A DNA stretch of 64,000 bases from Stutzerimonas azotifigens (lineage in GTDB: Bacteria > Pseudomonadota > Gammaproteobacteria > Pseudomonadales > Pseudomonadaceae): positions 124,001 to 188,000 of the forward strand of contig NZ_JAAMRF010000007.1 in NCBI RefSeq assembly GCF_013522725.1, given 5' to 3'. Position 1 is the stretch's first letter. The number at the start of each line of letters is the position of its first letter. Shown one piece after another: positions 9,715-17,717 of this stretch. The position numbers and the translations under genes were made by a program. The notes under the pieces were generated by a model. It had not been told where the DNA came from, did not search any database, and worked only from the letters and a program-made list of their open reading frames with translations.

Positions 9715-10602
9715 ATGGAGCAGTTTCGCAACATCGGCATCATCGGACGTCTGGGCAGTTCCCAGGTCCTCGACACCATTCGCAGGCTCAAGCGATTCCT
9801 GGTTGACCGCCATCTTCACGTCATTCTCGAAGAGTCCATCGCCGAGGTGTTGCCCGGACACGGCATGCAGACCTCGTCTCGGCAGCGGCTGGGTGAATCC
9901 TGCGATCTGGTGATCGTGGTCGGCGGCGACGGCAGCCTGCTCGGCGCGGCGCGGGTCATGGCGCGGCACCGGGTGCCGGTACTGGGCATCAACCGGGGCA
10001 GTCTTGGCTTTCTCACCGACATCCGTCCGGACGAGCTCGAAGAGAAGGTCGCAGAAGTGTTGGCCGGGCAGTACACGCTGGAGAACCGCTTCCTGCTCGA
10101 AGCCCAGGCGCGGCGCTTCGACGAGGCGATAGGAGAGGGCGACGCGCTCAACGACGTAGTGTTGCATCCCGGCAAGTCGACTCGGATGATCGAGTTCGAG
10201 CTCTATATCGACGGCCATTTCGTCTGCAGCCAGAAGGCCGACGGGCTGATCATCGCCACGCCGACTGGCTCCACCGCCTATGCGCTGTCGGCGGGTGGGC
10301 CGATCATGCATCCCAAGCTCGATGCGATCGTCATCGTGCCGATGTATCCCCACACGCTATCCAGCCGGCCGATCGTCGTCGACGGCAACAGCGAGTTGAA
10401 AATCGTTGTCTCACCCAATATGCAGATCTATCCGCAGGTTTCCTGTGACGGCCAGAACCACTTCACCTGTGCACCTGGCGACACGGTGACCGTACGCAAG
10501 AAGCCGCAGAAGCTGCACCTGATCCATCCCCTGGACCACAACTATTACGAGGTTTGCCGCACCAAGCTCGGCTGGGGCAGCCGCCTCGGCGGAGGAGACT
10601 GA
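9715..10602 (+). CDS. nadK: NAD kinase
   Basis: 295 residues, as in other Pseudomonas NAD kinases; ATG 9715 has GGGAG six bases upstream. The hallmark GGDGSLL motif is at 70-76 (VVVGGDGSLLGAAR), followed by GINRGSLGFLTD, ALNDVVLH and the NAD-binding segment DGLIIATPTGSTAYALSAGG. The enzyme phosphorylates NAD to NADP in the cytoplasm and is essential in most bacteria. Its stop codon overlaps the start of the metallophosphatase by one base. The pair, followed closely by the rhomboid gene, reads as one transcription unit. Confidence 0.96.
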   Translation: MEQFRNIGIIGRLGSSQVLDTIRRLKRFLVDRHLHVILEESIAEVLPGHGMQTSSRQRLGESCDLVIVVGGDGSLLGAARVMARHRVPVLGINRGSLGFLTDIRPDELEEKVAEVLAGQYTLENRFLLEAQARRFDEAIGEGDALNDVVLHPGKSTRMIEFELYIDGHFVCSQKADGLIIATPTGSTAYALSAGGPIMHPKLDAIVIVPMYPHTLSSRPIVVDGNSELKIVVSPNMQIYPQVSCDGQNHFTCAPGDTVTVRKKPQKLHLIHPLDHNYYEVCRTKLGWGSRLGGGD

Positions 10603-11570
10603 TGCGGCTCGACCCCGGGCGCAGTTACGACCTGATCGGCGATGTTCACGGCTGTGCCCGCACGCTGGTCCGGCTGCTCGACAGCCTGGGCTATAGCCAG
10701 CAGGGTGGCGTTTGGCGACATCCACGGCGGCAGGTCATCTTTCTTGGCGACATCATCGACCGCGGCCCGCGCATACGCGAGGCGCTGCACCTGGTGCACG
10801 ACATGGTCGAAGCCGGGCAGGCCTACTGCATCATGGGTAACCACGAATTCAACGCGCTGGGCTGGGACATGCCGGCGCCACCGGAAAGCGGCAAGCAGTT
10901 CGTGCGCGAGCACAGCCCTCGCTACGCCCGGCTGCTGCAGGAAACCTTCAGCCAGTTCGAGGCGCACCCGCAGGAATGGCAAGCCTTTCGCGAGTGGTTC
11001 TACCAGTTGCCTCTCTACCTCGATGGCGAGCGCTTCCGGGTCGTACACGCCTGCTGGGACAAGGACGTGATCGCCCGGCTGCGCGAGCGTCTGGACCAGG
11101 GACGCCTGGACCCGGAGTTCCTGCGGGAGGCGGCAATCGACGGCAGCTTCGCCTGCAGCGCGCTGGATCGCCTGTTGCGGGGCACCGACATGCCCCTGCC
11201 CAACGGTATCCGGCTGACCTCTGACGAGGGCTTCACTCGCGCCTCGTTCCGCACCAAGTTCTGGGAAGAGAATCCACGTACCTACGGCGACATCGTGTTC
11301 CAGCCCGATGCGCTGCCCGAGCATGCGGCGTGTCTGCCGCTGACCGACAGCCAGAAGAGCCGGTTGTTTCTCTATGGGCCTGACGAGCCGCTGTTGTTCG
11401 TCGGTCATTACTGGCGCAGCGGTCACCCGAGGCCGATTCGTGCCAATCTCGCCTGCCTGGATTACAGCGCGGTGAAATACGGCAAGCTGGTCGCCTATCG
11501 GCTGGACCAGGAGACGCGCCTGGATTCGGCGAAATTCGTCTGGGTCGAGGTCGAACGACCCGAGCATTGA
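10602..11570 (+). CDS. Calcineurin-like (PPP/ApaH-type) metallophosphatase
   Basis: 322 residues from ATG 10602. Metal-binding motifs of the PPP family are all present: D-x-H at IGDVHG (D14, H16), GDIIDRGP (D50, D53) and GNHE (N80-E82). Further His residues (VVHACWD near 144 and VGHYWRS near 280) complete a two-metal site. Relatives include symmetric Ap4A hydrolase, bacterial PrpA-like phosphatases and PNKP-type phosphatases. Translational coupling to nadK suggests a nucleotide-related substrate such as a dinucleoside polyphosphate, but this is not shown. Confidence 0.85.
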   Translation: MRLDPGRSYDLIGDVHGCARTLVRLLDSLGYSQQGGVWRHPRRQVIFLGDIIDRGPRIREALHLVHDMVEAGQAYCIMGNHEFNALGWDMPAPPESGKQFVREHSPRYARLLQETFSQFEAHPQEWQAFREWFYQLPLYLDGERFRVVHACWDKDVIARLRERLDQGRLDPEFLREAAIDGSFACSALDRLLRGTDMPLPNGIRLTSDEGFTRASFRTKFWEENPRTYGDIVFQPDALPEHAACLPLTDSQKSRLFLYGPDEPLLFVGHYWRSGHPRPIRANLACLDYSAVKYGKLVAYRLDQETRLDSAKFVWVEVERPEH

Positions 11571-11579
11571 GGTGATTGC

Positions 11580-12443
11580 GTGGAAGTATTGCGGGTACCG
11601 GTATCCCAGGATCTGAGCGGCTTCGTCGCCATGCTGCGACGAATGCAGTTGCCGTTCCGGGTTTCGGAGGAGGCCGGCGAGCAAGTGCTGCGTGCACCTG
11701 CGGAGCTTGCAGAGCACCTGCGAAAGCTGTACGCAGAATTCCCCGACGGCAACGCACCGCTCGATGCCATGCCTGCGCCGCCAGCGCCGCGTATCGCGAT
11801 GTTCGCCACGCCGTTGCGCAGCGTGCCGTTCACGGCACTGGTGTTGCTGGCGACACTGGTCATCGCGTTGATCACCCATGTCGGCGAGAACTTCGAGACG
11901 ATCCGCTGGTTCAGCTTCACCGACTTTCGCATTCAGGGCGACTACGCCTATTTCGCCAGCCTTGAGCAGTCGCTGGACGCCGGCCAGTGGTGGCGCCTGT
12001 TCACGCCCATGTTCATCCATTTCGGTTGGCTGCACCTGGCGATGAACAGCCTCTGGTACTGGGAGCTGGGGCGACGCATCGAGACGCGCCAGGGCGTGTT
12101 CGCGCTGCTGGGCCTGACGCTGCTCTACTCGCTGGTGTCCAACTTCGCCCAGTACGCCTATGGCGGAACGGGCATCTTCGGTGGGCTATCCGGCGTGCTT
12201 TACGGCTTGCTGGGGCATTGCTGGTTGTATCAGAAGCTCGCCCCCGGCGAAGCTTACCGTCTGCCATCCGGCGTGGTGGTGCTGATGCTCGCCTGGCTGG
12301 TGATCTGCCTGACAGGCGTGATCGAAGTGGTGAGCTTCGGGGCGCTGGCAATCGCCAATTCCGCGCACGTTGGCGGCCTGGTGGCCGGATGCCTGACCGG
12401 GGTGTGCGGTGGAATGCTGGCGCGCTCGCGCCACGCTAGATAG
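11580..12443 (+). CDS. Rhomboid family intramembrane serine protease (GlpG type)
   Basis: 287 residues with a GTG start at 11580, nine bases after the preceding stop and within GAGGTGATT, which supplies a Shine-Dalgarno. Residues 1-75 form a soluble N-domain like that of GlpG. Six membrane helices follow from about residue 82. Catalytic features are intact: HLAMN (oxyanion His152/Asn156), GGLSGVLYG with Ser204, and ANSAHVGG with His263. It cleaves membrane-protein substrates within the bilayer. The natural substrate is unknown; the gene ends the nadK unit. Confidence 0.88.
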   Translation: MEVLRVPVSQDLSGFVAMLRRMQLPFRVSEEAGEQVLRAPAELAEHLRKLYAEFPDGNAPLDAMPAPPAPRIAMFATPLRSVPFTALVLLATLVIALITHVGENFETIRWFSFTDFRIQGDYAYFASLEQSLDAGQWWRLFTPMFIHFGWLHLAMNSLWYWELGRRIETRQGVFALLGLTLLYSLVSNFAQYAYGGTGIFGGLSGVLYGLLGHCWLYQKLAPGEAYRLPSGVVVLMLAWLVICLTGVIEVVSFGALAIANSAHVGGLVAGCLTGVCGGMLARSRHAR

Positions 12444-12507
12444 CACTGCTGTTGCACCGCATAGAGAGGCCGTTGGGACGCGCCTCCCACAAGCTCGGCC
12501 AGCCCGG

Positions 12508-12528
12508 TAGAATGGTCGTTCGTTCTAC
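12508..12528 (+). promoter_or_regulatory. Candidate -10 box and small hairpin before the DUF1315 gene
   Basis: TAGAAT at 12508-12513 is a good -10 element, but no clear -35 is seen. GTAGAA (12507-12512) and TTCTAC (12523-12528) form an inverted repeat overlapping it. GGAG at 12531 serves as the RBS for ATG 12541. Confidence 0.35.
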
Positions 12529-12540
12529 TGGGAGCCGGCC

Positions 12541-12807
12541 ATGTCGTCATTCAACGAAGCCATCGAAAACATCACCCCCGAGATTTACGAGAACCTCAAG
12601 CTGGCCGTGGAGCTCGGCAAATGGGGTGATGGTCGCAAGCTGACCACCGAGCAGAAGGAGCTGTGTCTGCAGGCGATGATCACCTGGGAGATGCAGAATC
12701 TGCCCGAAGAGCAGCGCACCGGCTACATGGGCGCTCAGCAGTGCAGCTCCAAGTCCGAGCCGATTCCCAATCTTCTGTTCACCTCCGGTTCGGAAACCCG
12801 TCACTGA
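12541..12807 (+). CDS. DUF1315 family protein (YeaC-like)
   Basis: 88 residues. The sequence ITPEIYENLKLAVELGKWGDG, then LTTEQKELCLQAMITWE and ERTGYMG-like QRTGYMGA, is the DUF1315 pattern found in E. coli YeaC. It is a small soluble protein with no known activity. It is translationally coupled to the DUF2797 gene: its TGA (12805-12807) overlaps the next ATG at 12807. The pairing recurs in pseudomonads as I recall, which suggests a joint role. Confidence 0.85.
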   Translation: MSSFNEAIENITPEIYENLKLAVELGKWGDGRKLTTEQKELCLQAMITWEMQNLPEEQRTGYMGAQQCSSKSEPIPNLLFTSGSETRH

Positions 12808-13634
12808 TGCTCGAACTCGGACGTGGTGCGCTCAACAAGATGTCCGTCCAGCTGGGCGCCCCGGTCGACTACGCGTTTCGCCTGGACGACCAACTGGTTC
12901 CGGTCAATCCGCTGATCGGCAAGACGGTTCGCCTGCAGTACCTGGGAGCCATTCACTGCAGCCATTGCGGTCGCAAGACCAACAAGAGCTTCAGCCAGGG
13001 CTATTGCTATCCCTGCTTCAAGAAACTTCCGCAGTGCGACATCTGCATCGTCAGCCCCGAGCGCTGCCACCATGAGCTGGGCACCTGTCGCGATGCCGAC
13101 TGGGGGCAGCAGTTCTGCATGACTGACCATGTCGTCTACCTGGCCAACTCCTCGGGCGTGAAGGTTGGCATCACCCGGGCCACCCAGTTGCCGACCCGCT
13201 GGCTCGACCAGGGCGCCAGCCAGGCGCTGCCCATCCTGCGCGTTGCGACGCGCCAGCAGTCGGGCCTGGTGGAAGACCTGCTGCGCAGCCAGGTCGCCGA
13301 TCGCACCAACTGGCGCGCCTTGCTCAAGGGAGATGCCGAGCCCATCGACCTGCTGGAAATCCGTGAGACGTTGTTCGATCGCTGCGCCGAAGGCCTTTTG
13401 GCCCTGCAGCAGCGCTTCGGCCTGCAGGCGGTGCAGCCGCTGGCGGACGCCGAGGTGGTGGAGATGCGCTACCCGGTGGAGCGCTACCCGACCAAGATCG
13501 TCAGCTTCGATCTGGACAAGACGCCCGTAGTGGAGGGCACGCTGATGGGAATCAAGGGTCAGTATTTGATCTTCGATACGGGCGTGATCAATGTTCGCAA
13601 GTACACGGCCTACCTGTTGGCCGTACACGCCTGA
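12807..13634 (+). CDS. DUF2797 protein: Cys-rich zinc domain plus GIY-YIG-like segment
   Basis: 275 residues from ATG 12807. Residues 50-95 carry four Cys pairs or near pairs (C51/C54, C67/C70, C77/C80, C87/C94), a probable double zinc site. Residues 108-156 then read HVVYLANSSGVKVGITR, RWLDQGA and VEDLL. This resembles the Y...Y-x-G-I-T, Arg and Glu spacing of GIY-YIG/T5orf172 nuclease folds, with Y111, G121-I122, R131 and E156 as candidate catalytic positions. The family function is not established. The C-terminal third (about 190-275) looks beta-rich and could bind nucleic acid. Confidence 0.8.
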   Translation: MLELGRGALNKMSVQLGAPVDYAFRLDDQLVPVNPLIGKTVRLQYLGAIHCSHCGRKTNKSFSQGYCYPCFKKLPQCDICIVSPERCHHELGTCRDADWGQQFCMTDHVVYLANSSGVKVGITRATQLPTRWLDQGASQALPILRVATRQQSGLVEDLLRSQVADRTNWRALLKGDAEPIDLLEIRETLFDRCAEGLLALQQRFGLQAVQPLADAEVVEMRYPVERYPTKIVSFDLDKTPVVEGTLMGIKGQYLIFDTGVINVRKYTAYLLAVHA

Positions 13635-13710
13635 GCCCCGACTAGACTGAAATCAAACCCAACGCGCTGCCCCTCGATTCGGCGCAGCGCCTGAACAAGG
13701 GCCACATGCC

Positions 13711-16380
13711 ATGCGCACCGACCAACCGAAAGTCATCCACCTCAAGGACTATCAGGCCCCTGATTACCTGATCGACGAGACCCACCTGACCTTCGAACTG
13801 CACGAGGATCACACGCTGGTTCATGCGCAGCTGGTGATGCGCCGCAACCCGGACCTATCCTCCAGCGCAGGCGGCAACCTCCCGCCGCTGGTGCTCGACG
13901 GCCAGCAGCTGGAGCTCCTGAGCGTGGCGCTGGACGACACGGCGCTGCAGGCCGGCGACTACCAGCTAGATGCCGATCACCTGACGCTGCAGCCCAAGGC
14001 CGAGCGGTTCGTCATCGACAGCACGGTGCGCATTCATCCTGAAACCAATACGGCACTCGAAGGGCTCTACAAGTCCGGCAAGATGTTCTGCACCCAGTGC
14101 GAGGCCGAGGGATTCCGCAAGATCACCTACTACCTCGACCGTCCCGACGTGATGAGCAAATTCACCACCACGGTGAGTGCCGAACAGCATCGCTATCCGG
14201 TGCTGCTGTCCAACGGCAACCCAATCGCCACCGGTAGCGACGAAGAGGGTCGTCATTGGGCTACCTGGGAGGATCCGTTCAAGAAACCGGCGTACCTGTT
14301 CGCCCTGGTGGCGGGTGACCTGTGGTGCGTCGAGGACAGCTTCACCACCATGACCGAGCGCGAGGTCGCGCTGCGCATCTACGTCGAGCCGGAAAATATC
14401 GACCAGGTCCAACACGCGATGGATAGCCTGAAGCGTTCGATGCGCTGGGACGAAGAGGTCTACGGCCGCGAATACGATCTGGACATTTTCATGATCGTCG
14501 CCGTGAACGATTTCAACATGGGCGCGATGGAGAACAAGGGCCTCAACATCTTCAACTCCAGTGCCGTTCTGGCGAAGGCCGAAACCGCCACGGACGCCGC
14601 GCACCAGCGTGTCGAGGCGATTGTCGCCCATGAATATTTCCACAACTGGTCGGGTAACCGGGTGACCTGCCGCGACTGGTTCCAGTTGTCGCTCAAGGAA
14701 GGCTTCACGGTACTGCGCGACTCGCAGTTCAGCGCCGACATGAATTCCCCGACGGTCAAGCGCATTGAAGACGTGGCCTACCTGCGCACCCATCAATTTG
14801 CTGAAGATGCCGGTCCGATGGCGCACTCGGTGCGCCCGGAATCCTTCATCGAGATCTCCAACTTCTACACCCTGACCGTCTACGAAAAGGGTGCTGAAGT
14901 GGTGCGCATGATCCAGACGCTGGTCGGTGCGGAAAACTTCCGCAAGGGCACCGATCTGTATTTCGAGCGCCACGATGGCCAGGCGGTGACCGTCGATGAC
15001 TTCGTCAAGGCGATGGAGGATGCGTCGGGTGTCGACCTGACCCAGTTCAAGCGTTGGTACAGCCAGGCCGGCACGCCACGTCTACAGGTGAGCGAGGCGT
15101 TCGACGAGGCGGCAGGTCGCTACAGTCTGACTTTCCGCCAGAGCTGTCCGCCGACACCCGGGCAGAGCGAGAAACTGCCGTTCGTGATACCGGTGGCCCT
15201 GGGGCTGCTGGGTTCCGACGGCGCGGATCTGCCGCTGCGCCTGGAAGGCGAAGACCAAGCCACCGCTGGTACCCGGGTGCTCGCCATCACCGAAGCCGAG
15301 CAGACCTTCACTTTCGTCGATTTACCGAAGAAGCCGCTGCCTTCGCTGCTGCGTGGCTTTTCTGCGCCCGTCAAGCTGGACTTCCCCTACAGCCGCGACC
15401 AGTTGATGTTCCTCATGCAGAACGATACGGACGGATTTAACCGCTGGGAGGCGGGGCAGCAGCTGTCGGTGCAGGTGCTGCGCGATTTGATCGGCCAACG
15501 GCAGCGCGGCGAGACGCTGGCAATGGACGATCGTCTGACCCACGCACTGCGTACACTGCTCGAAGACGACTCGCTGGACCAGGCGATGGTCGCCGAGATG
15601 CTCTCGCTACCCAGCGAGGCCTATCTCACCGAGATCAGCGAGGTGGCGGACGTCGATGCCATTCATCAGGCCCGCGAGCATGCGCGTAGGGCCATCGCCC
15701 AAGCGCTGTTCGAGCCGCTCTGGCAGCGTTACCAGACCAACCGCGAGATTTCGCGGCGCACGCCCTACGTCGCCCAGGCCGAGCACTTCGCCCGTCGTGC
15801 GTTGCAGAACATCGCGTTGTCCTACCTGATGCTCAGCGAGCGCGACGCCGTCTTGCAGGCTTGCCTTGAGCAGTTCGAGCACTGCGACAACATGACCGAG
15901 CGCCTGAACGCACTGGCGGTGTTGGTCAATTCGTCGTTCGAGGCCGAGCGGACCAAAGCACTGGAAACCTTTGCCGAGCACTTCAAGGACCACGCGCTCG
16001 TCATGGATCAATGGTTCAGCGTGCAGGCCGGTAGCCCGCTTCCTGGTGGCCTGGAGCGCGTCCGGACATTGATGGAGCACCCGGCGTTCACCCTGAAGAA
16101 CCCGAACAAGGTTCGCGCGTTGATCGGCGCTTTCGCGAATCAGAACCTGGTGAATTTCCATCGTGCCGACGGGGCCGGTTATCGCTTCCTGGCCGAGCAG
16201 ATCATCACGCTCAACGCGCTCAATCCGCAGATCGCGTCGCGGCTACTGGCACCCCTCACGCGCTGGCGCAAGTACGACAGCGCGCGCCAGGCGCTGATGA
16301 AGGGCGAGCTGGAACGCATCCTGGCGTCCGGCGAACTCTCCAGCGACGTTTACGAAGTGGTCAGCAAGAGCCTGGCCTGA
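13711..16380 (+). CDS. pepN: Aminopeptidase N (M1 zinc metallopeptidase)
   Basis: 889 residues, close to the 870-885 of the family. The exopeptidase motif GAMEN is at 271-275. The zinc motif HEYFH (307-311) is followed by SGNRVTCRDWFQLSLKEG, with the third zinc ligand Glu330. Residues 1-190 are the beta-saddle N-domain, 190-440 the thermolysin-like catalytic domain, and 545-889 the helical C-domain. It removes N-terminal residues from peptides in the cytoplasm. A possible TAGACT -10 box lies about 65 bases upstream. The gene appears monocistronic. Confidence 0.96.
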   Translation: MRTDQPKVIHLKDYQAPDYLIDETHLTFELHEDHTLVHAQLVMRRNPDLSSSAGGNLPPLVLDGQQLELLSVALDDTALQAGDYQLDADHLTLQPKAERFVIDSTVRIHPETNTALEGLYKSGKMFCTQCEAEGFRKITYYLDRPDVMSKFTTTVSAEQHRYPVLLSNGNPIATGSDEEGRHWATWEDPFKKPAYLFALVAGDLWCVEDSFTTMTEREVALRIYVEPENIDQVQHAMDSLKRSMRWDEEVYGREYDLDIFMIVAVNDFNMGAMENKGLNIFNSSAVLAKAETATDAAHQRVEAIVAHEYFHNWSGNRVTCRDWFQLSLKEGFTVLRDSQFSADMNSPTVKRIEDVAYLRTHQFAEDAGPMAHSVRPESFIEISNFYTLTVYEKGAEVVRMIQTLVGAENFRKGTDLYFERHDGQAVTVDDFVKAMEDASGVDLTQFKRWYSQAGTPRLQVSEAFDEAAGRYSLTFRQSCPPTPGQSEKLPFVIPVALGLLGSDGADLPLRLEGEDQATAGTRVLAITEAEQTFTFVDLPKKPLPSLLRGFSAPVKLDFPYSRDQLMFLMQNDTDGFNRWEAGQQLSVQVLRDLIGQRQRGETLAMDDRLTHALRTLLEDDSLDQAMVAEMLSLPSEAYLTEISEVADVDAIHQAREHARRAIAQALFEPLWQRYQTNREISRRTPYVAQAEHFARRALQNIALSYLMLSERDAVLQACLEQFEHCDNMTERLNALAVLVNSSFEAERTKALETFAEHFKDHALVMDQWFSVQAGSPLPGGLERVRTLMEHPAFTLKNPNKVRALIGAFANQNLVNFHRADGAGYRFLAEQIITLNALNPQIASRLLAPLTRWRKYDSARQALMKGELERILASGELSSDVYEVVSKSLA

Positions 16381-16523
16381 ATGCGCGGGGCCGGCCATCC
16401 CGGTGGTCGGCCCGATGCCCCAGGCCAGAGCCTTTCGGCGCTTTCGAAGCGCGTCCGCATAACCCCCGCTGATCGCCCGCCAATCACAGGGGCGCGCTTT
16501 AACAAAACATAACGTCCGCTCGA

Positions 16524-16553
16524 TTGCAGCCCCTTTCCAAAGCTGGCTAGGAT
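16524..16553 (+). promoter_or_regulatory. Candidate promoter of the YCF48-MMPL pair
   Basis: -35 TTGCAG (16524-16529), 18-base spacer, -10 TAGGAT (16548-16553). AAGGGGG just upstream of ATG 16608 gives the RBS. The rest of the 227-base gap after pepN holds only a GC-rich imperfect hairpin at 16388-16413, without a T-run. Confidence 0.4.
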
Positions 16554-16607
16554 GGCCGAGCCTTCCGAAACGGCAGGCCCTACCTATAAGAATAAAGGGG
16601 GTTTTGT

Positions 16608-17699
16608 ATGAGTGAGCCCGTTCTGTGGCGCACCCAGTCCGGCCGCGCGGTGGACGCTTCCCACCCGCTGGCGCTCCGTTTCCATACTCCGCTGTCATGC
16701 GTGTTCACGCTATGTGCCGTGTTCTCGCTTTTGCTGGCGCCGACGTTGCCCGCACAGGCGCAGAACGCCTCCGATCCCCAGGTTCGCTATTCGATCGAGT
16801 CCACCCGCGCGGCAAACAGCCTTCTGCTGGACATCACCCGCGTCGGCCAACGACTGGTGGCGGCCGGTGATCGCGGCCACGTTCTCTATTCCGACGATGA
16901 CGGCAAGAGCTGGCAGCAGGCCAAGGTGCCCACCCGGCAGATGCTGACTGCCCTGTATTTCGTCGACGACAAGAAGGGCTGGGCGGTCGGCCACGACGCG
17001 CTGATCCTGGCTACCGAGGACGGCGGTCAGACCTGGACGCGGCAGTACGAAGAGCGCGAGCGCGAGGCGCCACTGCTGGATGTCTGGTTCGAGAACGAAC
17101 AGCATGGTCTGGCCGTTGGCGCCTATGGCGCGCTGCTTGAAACCCTCGATGGCGGTGCGAGCTGGGAAGACATCAGCGACCGCATGGACAACGAGGACTC
17201 CTACCACCTCAACGCGATTACCCATATCGAAGGCTCCGGCCTGTTCGTGGTTGGCGAGATGGGCAGCATGTTCCGCTCGCCGGACATGGGCGAGACCTGG
17301 GAGACGGTCGACTCCCCTTATCAAGGTTCCTTCTTCGGCGTGGTCGGCGGCTCCGAGCCTGGCGTCGTGGTGGCCTTCGGCCTGCGTGGCCACCTGTTTC
17401 ATTCGGTCGATTTCGGCGACAGCTGGGAGCAGGTTTCCGTCGCTGACGGTGGGCATGGGCTGGAGGCCGGTCTGGCCGATGGCAACCTGCTCCCAGACGG
17501 GCGAATGGTCATCGTCGGGCACGCTGGCGCGGTGCTCAGCAGCAGCGATCAAGGCCGAACCTTTACGCTCTATAGCCGGCCCGACCGGCGTTCCCTGGCC
17601 GGCGTCACAGCGACGGCCGATGGCAATCTGATCCTGGTGGGGCAGGGCGGTGTACACACCGTCTCGCCAACGGGCGCTGATTTGGCCCAACAACAATAA
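16608..17699 (+). CDS. Exported YCF48/BNR-type beta-propeller protein
   Basis: 363 residues with a long n-region and a signal peptide hydrophobic core (about 32-45, FTLCAVFSLLLAP), then a probable cleavage after AQAQ near 52. The mature part has repeated sheets of the YCF48/HCF136 and BNR type: YSDDDGKSWQQ, ATEDGGQTWTR, ETLDGGASWED, RSPDMGETWET, HSVDFGDSWEQ, SSSDQGRTF. Plant and cyanobacterial members help assemble photosystem II, but in Pseudomonas members occur beside MMPL exporters. It ends 18 bases before the MMPL gene, so a periplasmic partner or cargo-binding role for that exporter is a reasonable inference. Confidence 0.85.
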   Translation: MSEPVLWRTQSGRAVDASHPLALRFHTPLSCVFTLCAVFSLLLAPTLPAQAQNASDPQVRYSIESTRAANSLLLDITRVGQRLVAAGDRGHVLYSDDDGKSWQQAKVPTRQMLTALYFVDDKKGWAVGHDALILATEDGGQTWTRQYEEREREAPLLDVWFENEQHGLAVGAYGALLETLDGGASWEDISDRMDNEDSYHLNAITHIEGSGLFVVGEMGSMFRSPDMGETWETVDSPYQGSFFGVVGGSEPGVVVAFGLRGHLFHSVDFGDSWEQVSVADGGHGLEAGLADGNLLPDGRMVIVGHAGAVLSSSDQGRTFTLYSRPDRRSLAGVTATADGNLILVGQGGVHTVSPTGADLAQQQ

Positions 17700-17717
17700 G
17701 AGCCGGGAGTCGTTCGC

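Noticed and set aside
9628-10353. N-terminal extension of the DUF1853 frame across nadK
   Set aside because: The extra 242 codons are antisense to nadK; the family start motif is at 9627.
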